Origin: Tipula vernalis
Taxonomy: Eukaryota > Arthropoda > Insecta > Diptera > Tipulidae
Assembly (NCBI GenBank): GCA_958295665.1
Contig: OY282560.1
Span: 206,072,420 to 206,136,419 of the forward strand
DNA: 64,000 bases
Direction: 5' to 3'
The position numbers were made by a program, and so were the translations under genes. Every line of letters begins with the position of its first letter. The stretch's first letter is position 1. The notes beneath the pieces are model-generated. The model searched no databases and was not told the origin of the DNA. It saw nothing but the letters and a program-made list of their open reading frames with translations. This document shows, piece by piece, positions 41,815 through 53,950 of the stretch.

Positions 41815-44524
41815 ACATTTAGTAGAATGGTGAATAATTTAAAAATGTATCTCTATGGGACCATATAATTTAAAAAACATTACTTTTGATTTTGAGCTTA
41901 GCACCATAAAATGGAAATCTAGCCAGTTTCTTAAAATTATAAAAGGTTGTAATTGATTTGATAGGCAATTAACTGGTTTGATGATCCTCTATGACCATTC
42001 CATGGACATTAACACTCCATCTACATAGCAAAACCTTTTACCTGCGAATTTAATGTATTAAAAGCCAATGAAAAGTGTCCGCTTTCGCTCTGTAAAAATT
42101 TATATGTACATATATAAATTATATGGGAGCACTATAGGTAAGGCCCCCGTACGGGGTAAGTAAGAAACTTTATATTACTTGGGTCTAGGACTGGGATATT
42201 GATATCTAAACCTAGATTTCAACATGTTTTGCTTTTGTTTCAGAATATTACGTCAACAAATTACTGGAACTCCCGAACGAGGGGTCCTTAATTTATAAAA
42301 ATAGATTTATACTTGCGGGAAGAATTAACAATTTAAATAGCTGTATATAAGCAGGTTGGACTGTAATAAGGTTCTATGATTTTGAAATACAAAATTTTTA
42401 TTTGGTTGGCTAATTTTAAATCAAAATTATAGTAATATTTCCATATACGTAATCCGATTAGGTTAATCAAAGCATAAAGACAGAATATAAACGAGTATTT
42501 TCTAAGTGTGTTTGTATGTTAGTAAACCATAGAGAAGATTTCATAAAAAATATACAATTTTTTGTTAAGGAAGATGTCTTTTATAGACAACATTTTCTTA
42601 ATCTAAATATTAATGTAAATATTTTCAAAAAAAAAACATAACCACTTTAACCGCATACTATTAAATCGTACATCATTCCCATATATTCATAAACATTAAC
42701 CCAATATTTCGTTTGGAGTTTTGCTTTTATTTTGCTTATAAAATATGTATACCTAAAGTTCTGTAGAATCAAGAAAATATCAACATTCCCTCCACCCCTA
42801 CTATCCTTAAGAGAAATTTGGGTTATACTTTCTTACCAAAATCCTTAAAATTTTGAATAATTCTTGACCTGTGGCAACATAAATTTTACTCTTCCATTAT
42901 GATGTTGTGCTCAAGTATTTTTTTTTTTTTTTTTGCCTTTACTTCTTGGTACTGATCCGGGAGGACAAAACCGGTTTATGTAGTTATTTACATAATAAAA
43001 TTTACAAAGAGAAAGGCATTCACGGTCTCTAACATTATGGTATGTATGTCTTCTTCGATTTATGCTCAAATATTAAATATTCGAGTCGTATACAAAAAAA
43101 TGTTTTCCCTCGTCACAAAATAAATCACCTGCATTTACCTCTCACCATCACAAAATAATATATCTGTACAATACTCATAAATAAAAGACGCGGGGTTTCA
43201 AAATTAATTTCAAATTAAATTCCGATTTTTAGGTCGGGAAATTGTTTTGTGTTGTCAAAAATAGTGTTATAATTAAATTGAATGACAGGGAAATTTAATG
43301 ATATCGTATTTATTTGTGTCGGAATGTTTCGCGCTAGGGCATAAAATGATGTCATGGCAAATATTTGTAGTATTTAACATTATACACCAGAAAAAGGAAT
43401 TTAGTTTATCATGCTTTTGCCCTCCCTCCCTTATCCTGTTTCCTTGGTGTTCGATTGATTACGTAACGCATCAAAAATTGTTTTATATTGTTTGCGAGGG
43501 TTGGAGGTAATTAGGTATAAACTTTTTATACACCGCTAGAACTTAATAATTTTATTTTTCTCAATATTAAAAGACTAAAATTAAATAGGATGTAAGTAAA
43601 CGTATGTAGGTAAACATGTATACGTGTATATAATACCTTTATGTAAATATGTTATTATTTGAAAATGTGGTTCATAGGCAAATTTAAAAAAAAAAAATGA
43701 AAATTCCTGTAATTTATAAGATATAAATAGTAAAATAAGTTTCTTTGAATATTGACGTAGGGTTTGAAATTATTTAACGAAACATGAATGATGAGGTGAA
43801 AATAAATCAAGCGAATTAATAATTAAGTTTGTTATAATCCGTTTAGAGCAAGAGTACATATGGTAGAAACCCAAAAACCCAATTTTTTAGTTAGTCAACT
43901 TTCTCCCTTCATTATTTCAACATTTACATATAAACGATCCATCATTTACATATTTGACGAGAATATTAACCTGTTCTCAGTTTCTATGGTAGTGTCGAAG
44001 TTTATCACCGCTCATGCTATTCCAAAACTTTATCCAAAAATTATATTACAACTGCGATTTCATCGCAATCGGTTTCTTTATTTATTTAGTTATTAAACAA
44101 AACATATATGCAACTTTCTGGAAAAGGTAAATCGTGCATCTGGCTTAAATTTACTTGTTATGTAGTTTTTCCATTTCCGTATTTGAAAAATTACATCCGG
44201 AATGTAACATTGAACAATATGTGTGTGTTATAGCGAGTTTTGCAACTAACCAAATTTTATAGCGAGTTTTGCATTTCACACAACAATAATATAACATTTC
44301 AATCACATTAAAGATTTATTATTCAGATTAACAAATATTTATTTATTCATAAAACATTATAAAATAAAATTATATACAGATATTCCTCCGGGAAAATAAA
44401 AAAAATAAAAATAAAAAATACACAAAAATAACAGTTATCACAAGGTAGCATTGCCACATTATTCCCTTCTTAGAGGACTTAAGATTTTCTAGAAAAATAG
44501 AAAGAATTTATCACAAAATTAGAA
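41815..44524. other. Long gene-free AT-rich stretch
   Basis: No coding sequence is supported. Small features: a GC-rich GGCCCCCGTACGGGG word at ~42142-42156 (imperfect palindrome), a poly-T run at ~42919-42935, a doubled TATAGCGAGTTTTGCA at 44231-44276, and a purine-rich motif followed by TGTGGCAATGC on the minus strand near 44450-44475 that resembles a PPT/LTR junction. Confidence 0.4.
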
Positions 44525-44827
44525 TTAGATGCGTAGACCCTCATGCTGATCTTGAGATATAGCTGACTCAGCGCTAGCATTCGAATTTATTATATTCCTA
44601 TAAAATTGTAGATCCTCCATTTCATTCCAGTTTTCTCCAAAATGCTTTAGCAATAAATTGCTAGCATCAGTTAATTTTGCCTCGGGTAATTTAATACCGG
44701 GATTTACCACTGTTGGGTTCATTTGCGAAAGGTTCTTCCCTGGTTTAATTATTGATTTGGAAGATCCAATATCAGATTTGTAGGCTATTTCGCCTCGAAC
44801 CAATATTTTATTGTTAGATTTTATCAA
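44525..44827 (-). CDS. Unrecognised 100-codon ORF, possibly retroelement-derived
   Basis: Encodes a hydrophilic protein with KLTDASNLLLKHFGENWNEMEDLQFY. I cannot assign a family. About 50 bp downstream on the same strand is GAAGGGAATAA followed by TGTGGCAATGC, which looks like a polypurine tract and LTR start, so it may be the 3'-terminal coding remnant of an LTR element. No matching second LTR was found in the window. Confidence 0.3.
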   Translation of the reverse strand: MIKSNNKILVRGEIAYKSDIGSSKSIIKPGKNLSQMNPTVVNPGIKLPEAKLTDASNLLLKHFGENWNEMEDLQFYRNIINSNASAESAISQDQHEGLRI

Positions 44828-44939
44828 GATGAATCGTTTCGCTTAAAGAAGAAGAAATGAAGGTAGAATAACATGCCAGGTTACTAAGAAAACCATAAAC
44901 TCAATTTCCATTTTTTTGTAGAAACCGCGTTTGATTCTA

Positions 44940-46240
44940 GGACGGCAGTATGTATGTTAAATGTTTTTATAAAAATTTTAAATGGAATGATGAAAGAACG
45001 AATGGAAGATTTTGTGAATGAAAATAATTTGTTGCCATCTACAACATTTGGATTTCGAAAGAACCACTCTGCAATCGAGTGTGTGGAAAAGTTTGTTTGG
45101 GAAGTAAGAAAGGATAATATGAAAGCTGTTGCGGTATTTTTGGACATTGAAAGAGATTATGATTATGTGGTTAGTTGGAAATTACAACAAATTCTCTCGA
45201 ATTTTGGATTTCCACGGAAAGTATGTATGTGGATAAAAGAATTTATGACTGAGAGAAAAATGGTTTTGAATGGAAGTGGTTTTAGGTTGGAGGGAGTAGC
45301 AAATGTTTGACTTCCGCAAGGAAGTAGAATATTTCCAGCTCTGTTCAACCTATACCAGCGAGATACACCACATCAATGCACATAATCAAATCGTTCTGAT
45401 TTTGTAGTAATTGGACAAGGGAGAAGTATTGATGTGGCGGCTCAAAGAGCGCAAAAGGGGGTAGATGATTTAATACAAAAACTTAAAATGTTGAATCTGA
45501 GAGTGAATCCTAATAAGTGTGCTTTTATGAGTTTCAGAACAAACGTTGCAAATGTTAATATAAGTGTTGATAGTCACAGAATTGAACAATTAAATGCGTA
45601 CAGGTATTTGGGTATTTGGATTGATAGACGAATGAATTTTGGGAAGCACATGAAAATTTTGGCAGGTAACTGCAAGGAACGTTTAAATGTGGTTAAACGG
45701 GTGAGAAAACCTAAGTGGGGCGCTCATCTGAGTGTGACTGATATGTTAAGGAAGGCCCTTATATCCTCCAAAGTTGAATATGGTATTAGTGGGTATGGGA
45801 ATGATGCGAAAGGGGATTTTAGCCAATTAATGAAAGTAGAAAATGCATGTGCAAGAGTGGCATTGGGAACGATTAACTCAACCCCAATACACAGTCTGTG
45901 GTCTGAAATGGGTGATTCACCTCTTGATTACAAGGGAGAGTGGATCACAGTGGGGGTTTTGGAATGAAATGATAGTAAGATTACAAAATAGGGCGGTGTA
46001 CAAACCGACATATAGAACTAGCATTGCACTTGTTGAACATACGGGTAGATAGGTCGAAGGGAATGAAAGAGCCGATATGTTAGCAAAAAAGGGTACATTG
46101 AATGACATGGTTCAGGAGTACGGAAGGAAGGATGCAAGAGATGTACTTCGAATGCTTCAGATTAATCTGTGGAGAAAATGGGAGAGTGAATTTAACGAGA
46201 AAAGTCTAACGAAAGGAATGAAGTACTGAGTGCTCCGTGG
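44940..46240 (+). pseudogene. I-like LINE RT and RNase H remnant
   Basis: The only clear plus-strand coding block. RT: STTFGFRKNHSAIECVEKF, AVAVFLDIERDYDYV (first Asp kept; the Ala-Phe-Asp motif altered), then TGA before LPQGSRIFPALFNLY, with the F/YxDD box lost near 45380. Frame 45434-45967 gives NPNKCAFMSF, YRYLGIWIDRRMNFGKH and SKVEYGISGYG. A third frame near 46040 reads VEGNERADMLAKKGT, the C-terminal part of an RNase H domain, so the element is of the RNase H-bearing I/R1-like group. Endonuclease absent. Confidence 0.82.
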
Positions 46241-47287
46241 TACTCCTTTGAGAGTTCCGTTCTTTAAGGAGGTCAAATTTCGTTTCCAGAGATACCTGGG
46301 AAATTCTATTTGAGCTTTATTCGTAATTATCCTATATACACGTAGTACTTAACTAAATTATTGGTGATTCTAGACTTTTTTGCGCCGTAACATAATTAAC
46401 TTTAACATTATTAAGTTTCCTTTTTCTAGATCTGTAGGAAATTGCTGATTAGTTTTAATTTAAAATATATATTTTTAACTTTTTATTTTTAAATCTAGTC
46501 GCAGTATGTAAACAATTAATTAACTATCTACATAATAACGGTAACTAATGAAACAAGTGCTGTAATCGTAGCTTAGTAATTTTAATTTTTTAAACATTCT
46601 TTTAGAATTTTAGCGTCGAATTGGGATAGTATCCATATTCGTTTTCATAAAATATTAATTTTTGTATTATGTAATATATTGTTTTTTGCTCATTAATGTA
46701 TATTAATTAATTTAGTTTTAAGAATATTCAAAGGTTTCTCTTCCTTAATTTGCTAATAAATAATTCAATATTCAAAATTTAACATAGTTCCAGAATTAAT
46801 CATTATTATAGGGATTAAGAATAATCATGAGTTTCAGAATTAAATTTTAGCTTGAATCAACTCTGCAGGATCATTTAGTAGTGAATAAGCTGTAGTTTAG
46901 AAATTGTGTTGTCCTGTGCTAGCTATTTTTACTATATATTTACTAATAATTTTTACTAACGATCGATCGCTTAGGTGTTTGTAACCGGTTCAAGTCTGTC
47001 CCAACTAATAATCCTATCCTATCCTTCGGTTTTGTTATGTGTAAACGGGTGTACGGTGTGTGCCCGGGGTCCGGGAGTTCCCGCTATAATGCTTGGCCGT
47101 ATACATCCTAGTCAATCAATCCATCAAAGGAACTAACAAATATTTAGATTTTTTGAATTTTAAATATTTATTTTACTATAATGCGCTTAAACCTTAATCA
47201 ATTTCATTACAATTATTGTTCGAAATGAATACCGTTTGGTTAATAGTTTTGAATGTTTTTTCCTAAAGAAAGAGAAAATTTCATTAA
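46241..47287. other. Probable LINE 3' UTR and AT-rich spacer
   Basis: Directly after the LINE coding remnant. Near 47010 a CCTATCCTATCCTT run and a GC-rich patch (GTGCCCGGGGTCCGGGAG, 47059-47076) are the only distinctive features. No coding potential. Confidence 0.35.
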
Positions 47288-48563
47288 GTTTTATCCAAGC
47301 CCCACATTTAAAAAAAAAGCCTTTTCGTTATGAAGTTTTCGTGCTTACTTCTCATACGTTATTGTCACAGGGATACGTAAACTATTACGTACGTGAAGTT
47401 TGTCCTAAGTTGTCCTAAGTATGTCCTAAGTTTTTTTAAATGTGTTGGTGTAAAAGTTTCGTTATTACGAATTTATTTGATTCATATTGAAATAATAAAA
47501 ATTATGCTTAAGATTATTTACTCTTACAAAAAAAATTTACATTTTTTCTATGGCGCGAAATATTCTGATGGTGAATGTATAAATCAGATCATTTTCCAAA
47601 AACTAAGGAACTGGCAGAAAACCCGTGTTTAATCGTGTTTGTTGCGAATTTTCTTGTGAAAATCCAAGAAAGCGGCCACCAAAATGCCCTATATTCTAAG
47701 TTGTCGTAAGGTCTTATCTATTCGAAAAATATGCCACTTTTGAAAAAAGTAGGGGATTAGGGTATTTAGGTGTAGTAATTATTTTTATAAATAGTTTCCT
47801 TCTGTTTGGTCGTCTGTATTAACTGTTTAACCGTTTTTTCTTATTTTATAAACATTTATTACGCCGATATTACACTATAATATTTCTTCGTCTTAGAAAT
47901 AATTAAATATTTAATGTGATATTCTAATAAGGATATATTAAAATATTTTTCTGTTGTAGTATTTTTTTTATGATAGTTAGCTTCATGAAGCTAAATTTTA
48001 CAATAATTGTCTGACAGCTGGTTAAAAATGGAAGAAAGAAACAATTGGCGAATGGGGAATTACCAAAAAATGTAATGAAATATGGAAACCAGGAATTGTT
48101 TGACAATTTTGTTTAACACTTTTTTTGTGGAGTTTTGTGCCAAGGTTTCATCCAGCTTCAGTTTCTTGTGTCTTTTTTATCTAAGACCCACAAAAATAAT
48201 GCCATATATTGCTGCTGCTCAAGTATACACACATTTTGCTTCAATATTTTTCACGTTTACTAGAAATTTGATGTTTACCCAACTGTGGACGATCACTAAA
48301 ATGTTTGGTGCAGAGTAATAAGCAAAATTTTATAAAAATACTAAATTATTTCTATGTTGTAGAAATACGATATAAATTAATTCTGTGAAGAACATAACAT
48401 ACATTTATTTTTTATAATTTTAAAATCTGTTAAGCAATTTTTAGGCACGAATCGCTTGCAGAAAGCACATTGGATTGTTGCTTTAAAATCTGAAATTTTT
48501 CCGAAACAAATTAAACACTTGTTGCCCATCGATTCTGTATTTTTAGAAACAATATCCATGAGA
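47288..48563. repeat. Direct repeat X, left copy (~1.28 kb)
   Basis: Matches 52656-53950 in the same orientation at roughly 96% identity by eye, from TTAAGTTTTATCCAAG to ATCCATGAGATAA. Its right end contains, on the minus strand, the last 60 codons of the zinc-finger ORF found complete at 53762-54217. A 10-bp minisatellite (TGTCCTAAGT) has 3 units here at 47401-47430 and 5 in the other copy. Confidence 0.88.
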
Positions 48564-48679
48564 TAACGTTTTTTTTTTATTTTTTTATTTTTTTTATATT
48601 TTTTATTTTTTTTTTAGTTTTTTTTCTATGTACACTTCGATTTTATTCTAATTTATAGACTTTTAGACTTAAACTTTTA

Positions 48680-50715
48680 TTATTCAGAGTTCTCTTCTGG
48701 TTCACTAGGATTTTCATCATCACTTAAGTCAAAAACTTCTGAATGATCTGGTGCTGTTGGAATATGCTGCAAATATCTTGCGAATCCAAAGAACCATAAA
48801 AGTAGCATTACGTGAGAACAGCATCCAACAACTCTTTTCCCTATTTTACAACCACAAGTATGTCCTATTATGGCATCTACTGATTGTTTCGTTTTATCAA
48901 TCAAAATTAAAACAAAATATTTCGTGCTTGAAGAGTGTCTTGAGTTGACTCGTACTTTTATTAGTAGAGCATTTTTAGGGTCAATATTTATATTGTATGA
49001 CTCATAATTAATATTTAGATTTTCTTTGGAAACAAAAAATTCAAAGTCTCCGTCTTCATTTAAGTGATCTGAATAATAGTAAGGTGCCATTTTTAATTGG
49101 TATGTACCGCAACCATAAAATTCAAGGTCTTGCTTTTCAAGACGCGGCAACTCATCAAAAGAAGTAGATTCCATTCGCTCAAATGATGATGTGCGCAAAT
49201 GCAAATTCAAATCTGATACTTGTTTTGAAAGCATAATATCCTGATTTAACAAGGTGATCATCCTTTTCGCTATTTTGATATCAAAATCGCTACTAACAAC
49301 TGGAGTGAATGTTAGGTTATAGATGGCACATGCAATTACAAAATCATCATACGCTGTTTCTACAACAGTATTCCGTATTGTATTTTCGAAATAATGATTT
49401 TTCCTATTTACTCTACCATTCACCACTTCAGTTATGTAACGAGTTTTTGTCACTATTCTGGATATATTTGCTTGTTCAACTGTAAGTGGCTTCTTATGAT
49501 CAGAGAATGCTGGAATCCTAGCTACAAAACCTTTTTTTTATATTTCTTCCACTGAGTAATGAAAGCCTCTGTCTACGATAAAAACATCTTCATTCTGAAA
49601 TTGTGTCCAAATTGGCCATTCTAATAGTCTGTTAAGGATCGTGGCATCATTTTCACTACCAAGCAATGGTCCCCATACACCTGCGATTCTTCCATTAGGA
49701 TAAACCGCCACCATTGGCTTTAAAAGATTATAATGTTTATGAACAGACCAACTTTTTCGCTGAAACTGGAAATCGAAACTCTTTTCAATTTTCAAATAAG
49801 TTCCATCAAATATGATGGCTCCTTTTCCTCAGAAGATTCTGTTTGAAGAATCTTTGAAACTTCTGTTTGATTAGAAATTATAGATTCTCTAGACTCAGCA
49901 AAAGTTAAATATTTTTTTCTGAAAGCCTGCAATAAAACATTTCGAATGGTTGCACAGTAGTTACTTACTGTTTGCCTGGTAAAATTGTATTTATTTTGCA
50001 ACTCTTCAAATGTGTATCCTCTTCTAATTCGAGATAAGTATAATCCTAGAGCCATCTCATTATTATGGGTTCGTATATCTTTAATGAAATCTAATATTAT
50101 TTTAAAAGAGTCATGATTTACGCCAGTTTCAAAATGTAATTCTGTTGGTTGCATTTTTAAAAAAGATCGAGGCCTCAGTTTTACTTCACGCTCCTCAATA
50201 ACCATATTTTTTAAGGTGTATAAAAGAGATTTAACTTCTTCCGAATTCATAGATGCATTTGGTTGGTTATCAACGAAGTTTTCAGGAATTTTTATTCCAT
50301 GATTAGTTTCATGACCATTACAGATCCTGTTGCCATACGGTACATAAATATCGGTTTTTACAAAAATGTTAACACATTCTTCTTTACTGAGCCGTCTAAG
50401 ATTTATGTTATTTTCACAACCAAATAAATAGACTTTATGATTTTTGCTCGTCTTTTTAATGTCTAAAACTATTTTATTATTATCAACTAACTGAATCCTT
50501 GCAACGTCATCATTAACTGATTCAATAGAGCAAGCTTCTGATCTTTCGTCACCAGGATGATTATTATCAGTACTATCCTGACGTTTTCTTTTCTTGTTGC
50601 ACTTTGTGCATTCGTATTCAAGAGGATTTTCTGAAACTTCGTGGAAATGTGATCCACGTCTCCTTTTGGCAAGAGATTTATTGCAAACTCGACATTGCAT
50701 TTTAAAAAAGTTCAA
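48680..50715 (-). pseudogene. DDE_4-type transposase with SWIM-like zinc finger
   Basis: Starts at ATG 50715. A Cys/His-rich N-terminus (CRVCNKSLA...SHFHEV...CTKC) suggests a zinc-binding DNA-recognition module. A helix-turn-helix region follows at about residues 225-270 (GLYLSRIRRGYTFEELQNKY). The IS5/Harbinger-like DDE_4 core has the first Asp in FDGTYLKIEK, then YPNGRIAGVWGP, the second Asp in VFIVDRGFHYS and Glu in YITEVVNGRV. The C-terminus has a SWIM-like CxC...CCSHV pattern (CGCKIGKRVVGCCSHVMLLL). Lesions: a one-base shift near 49800 and one TAA at 49535-49537. Otherwise near full length, so a fairly recent loss. TIRs not found. Family placement (PIF/Harbinger or ISL2EU-like) is tentative. 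Confidence 0.78.
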
Positions 50716-51579
50716 TAAAATGGTTAATTAAAAGCTAAGTAAAATCTTAAGTAAATTAAAAATAATTGAGTTTATTAAAAAAAAGGAAAAGTTTTAAATA
50801 TTTTTTTTTATTTTTTGATAATAATGTAGTGTTTATTTTGCGAATCATTTATATAAATTATGATTAAAGACAAAAATATTTTTTATTTTCCATCAATTAT
50901 TATTTTCCGAAAACCTAATTAAAAAAAATATTTAAGGTAAAAATAAATATCTTTTGAGAAAATGTTAAAGAAAGTGTTATAAAAATAGTTTTTGCAAGTT
51001 TGACTTAATAACAACGCGAAGGATTGTTTATTTAATCAAAACAATTTTTTGTATGATAAAGCTTATTTTATTATTTCTAAAACAAAATACAATAAAAAAT
51101 TCTAGAATTAACTATTAGCGCTTAGCACACATAACACTCAATTTCTCAAAAATTCTAAGAACAAGCTAATAAATAGAAAATATAAAAGCCCCTTTAAATG
51201 TTTAAATGCTGTTTTCATGGAACATTTTTAAATGCTTTTAAAATATTTTATAATTTCTTTAAACATTATTTGATAAAGAATATTCAGTTTTAATAAATAT
51301 TATTTTATGTTGAAGAGTTATCAAAAAAAATTTTCAGTAAAATCTTGGATCTTATTTACTTGTTTTTTCTTATTTTGACTATAATCTATCATTTTTTTGC
51401 ACTCCCGAGCGTAAAATTCGGGCGTAAACTTGGCACGGAATTTTCATTATTTTTTTTACGTCTAGGCAGGCAAAAAAAAAAGATTTTGTAAGCAACATGG
51501 GCGAAAAACTTTAGAAACTAGCACTTGTAGTAGTAATCACGCTAATATCAAAACTTTAGTGCCCTTGATATCTAATATA
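50716..51579. other. AT-rich region upstream of DDE_4 transposase
   Basis: No coding sequence. Promoter and right TIR of the transposon should be here if present; none was recognised. Confidence 0.35.
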
Positions 51580-52620
51580 CTAGTCTGGCCCTACGCATTC
51601 TCCCGAAATATTCAAGCAAATATAATAAATAAGCTCACCATCAGTCTTTAAGAGTTGCTTTTTTAATTTTTAGGGTTTAATGGAGATGTTTGCAGTTACT
51701 CATTGCTCTTTAGATTGGCGTATTTTTTATTCGAATCCTTTCCAAACAATTTTATCAGTTAAACGAATTTCTCAACAATAATTATTATTATAAATGATTG
51801 TATATTTTAGGCGGTAAAGGTGTATTTATATAGTTTTAGGGTCACGAGTTATTTAATGAACTCAGGAGTCAATGTTCGTGTTTTTTGACAGTAATCTAAT
51901 AATTTTTTTTAGCAGTACGCGCTCCCGCAAATATTTAAGCATCAGCCACTTTAGAAGTCAAAATAAGCTCACCATTAGCTTTTAAAAGTAGTTATTTTAA
52001 TTATTAGGGGTTGAATGGGCATGTTTACAGTTATTTATCACTTTTTACGTTGACATACTGTCTGTTCAATTCATTTTTAAGCATTTTTTTTTTCATTTTG
52101 CACGAATTTTATAACAATAATTAATGATTATCTATTTTAAGCTATTTGAGGGTAGTTTATATAGATTTAGGGGTGCAATTAATATTTCCCCACTTACTTA
52201 ATGTACTCTAGTATCACTTTTTGCATTTTCTGACAGTAATCTATAATTTTTTTCTAGCAATAGGCGTTCCCTTGAACATTTAAGCATTATCTATTTTTGA
52301 TGTCGAAGTAAGCTCACTATTAGCTTTTTAAAGTAGTTTTATTAATTTTTAGGGGTGGAATGGACATTTTTACAGTTATTTATCACTTTTTATATTGACA
52401 TTCTGTCTGTTCAAATCATTTTCAAGCATTTTTTTCATTTTACACGAATTTTCTAACAATAATTAATGATTTAAGAAGCTATTTAAGGGTAGTTTATATA
52501 GGTTTAGGGGTAGTAGCGACATTTCCCCAACTATCTGACGTATTTCTGGGCCATTTTAATGTTAATTAACAATAATCAATTGATTTTTTTATGATTTATG
52601 CGTTCCCCCGGATGAGCCAA
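51580..52620. repeat. ~335-bp tandem repeat, about three copies
   Basis: Marker words recur in order at ~325-342-bp steps: variants of GCGTTCCC...ATTTAAGCAT at about 51590, 51915, 52258 and 52597, AAGCTCACCATTAGCTTTTA, GACATACTGTCTGTTCAA, TAACAATAATTAATGATT and GGGTAGTTTATATAG. The copies are diverged. It fills the space between the transposase and repeat X right copy. Confidence 0.75.
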
Positions 52621-52655
52621 AAATCGGCTATTTTTAACATTGTCCTTTCCTTAAG

Positions 52656-53950
52656 TTTTATCCAAGACACACATTAAAAACAAAGCCTTTTCGTTATGAA
52701 GATTTCGTGCTACCTTCTCATACGTTATTGTCACAGGGATACGTAAACTGTTACTTACGTGAAGTTTGTCCTAAGTTGCCTTAAGTTGTCCTAAGTTGTC
52801 CTAAGTATGTCCTAAATTTTTTTAAATGTGTTGGTGTAAAAGTTCCGTTATTACGAATTTATTTAATTCATATTGAAATAATAAAAATTATGCTGGATAT
52901 TATTTACTCTTACAAAAAAAATTTACATTTTTTCTATGGCGCGAAATATTCTGATGGTGAATGTATAAATCAGATCATTTTCAAAAAACTAAGGAACTGG
53001 CAGAAAACCCGTGTTTAATCGTGTTTGTTGCGAATTTTCTTGTGAAAATCCGAGAAAGCGGCCACCAAAATGCCCTATATTCTAAGTTGTCGTAAGGTCT
53101 TATCTATTCGAAAAATATTTCACTTTTGAAAAAAGTAGGGGATTAGGGTATTTAGGTGTAGTAATTATTTTTATAAATAGTTTCCTTCTGTTTGGTCGTC
53201 TGTATTAAATGTTTAACTGTTTTTTCTTATTTTATAAACATTTATTACGCCGATATTACACTATAATATTTCTTCGTCTTAGAAATAATTAAATATTTAA
53301 TGTGATATTCTAATAAGGATATATTAAAATATTTTTCTGTTGTAGTATTTTTTTTATGATAGTTAGCTTCTTGAAGCTAAATTTTACAATATTTGTCTGA
53401 CAGCTGCTCAAAATGGACGAAAGAAACAATTGGAGAATGGGGAATTACCCAAAAATGTAATGAAACATGGAAACTAGGAATTGTTTGACAATTTTGTTTA
53501 GCACTTTTTTTGTGGAGTTTTGTGCCAAGGTTTCATCCAGCTTCAGTTTCTTTTGTCTTTTTTATTTAAGACCCACAAAAATAATGCCATATATTGCTGC
53601 TGCTCAAGTATACACACATTTTGCTTCAATATTTTTCATGTTTACTAGAAATTTGATGTTTACCCAACTGTGGACGATCACTAAAATGTTTGGTGCAGAG
53701 TAATAAGCAAAATTTTATAAAAATATTAAATTATTTCTATGTTGTAGAAATACGATATAAATTAAATCTGTGAAGAACATGACATACATTCATTTTTTAA
53801 AATTTTAAAATCTGTTAAGCAATTTTTAGGCACGAATCGCTTGCAGGAAGCACATTGGATTGTTGCTTTAAAATCTGAAATTTTTCCGAAACAAATTAAA
53901 CACTTATTGTTCATCGATTCTGTATTTTTAGAAATAATATCCATGAGATA
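52656..53950. repeat. Direct repeat X, right copy (~1.29 kb)
   Basis: Homologous to 47288-48563. Beyond 53950 the homology ends and the minus-strand zinc-finger ORF continues upstream. The start-to-start distance between copies is 5368 bp, consistent with a partial tandem duplication, part of which is occupied by the DDE_4 transposon. Confidence 0.85.

Noticed and set aside
47010..47030. CCTATCCTATCCTT run as telomere-like repeat
   Set aside because: Only two to three units and not the insect TTAGG repeat.
47924..48318. Plus- and minus-strand ORFs in repeat X, one of 78 codons present in both copies
   Set aside because: Conservation is explained by the DNA duplication; differences change residues as often as not and no domain is visible.
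47288..53950. Repeats X as LTRs of an LTR retrotransposon
   Set aside because: No TG...CA ends, PBS, PPT or pol between them; the interior encodes a DNA transposase. Kept open only through the element G question.
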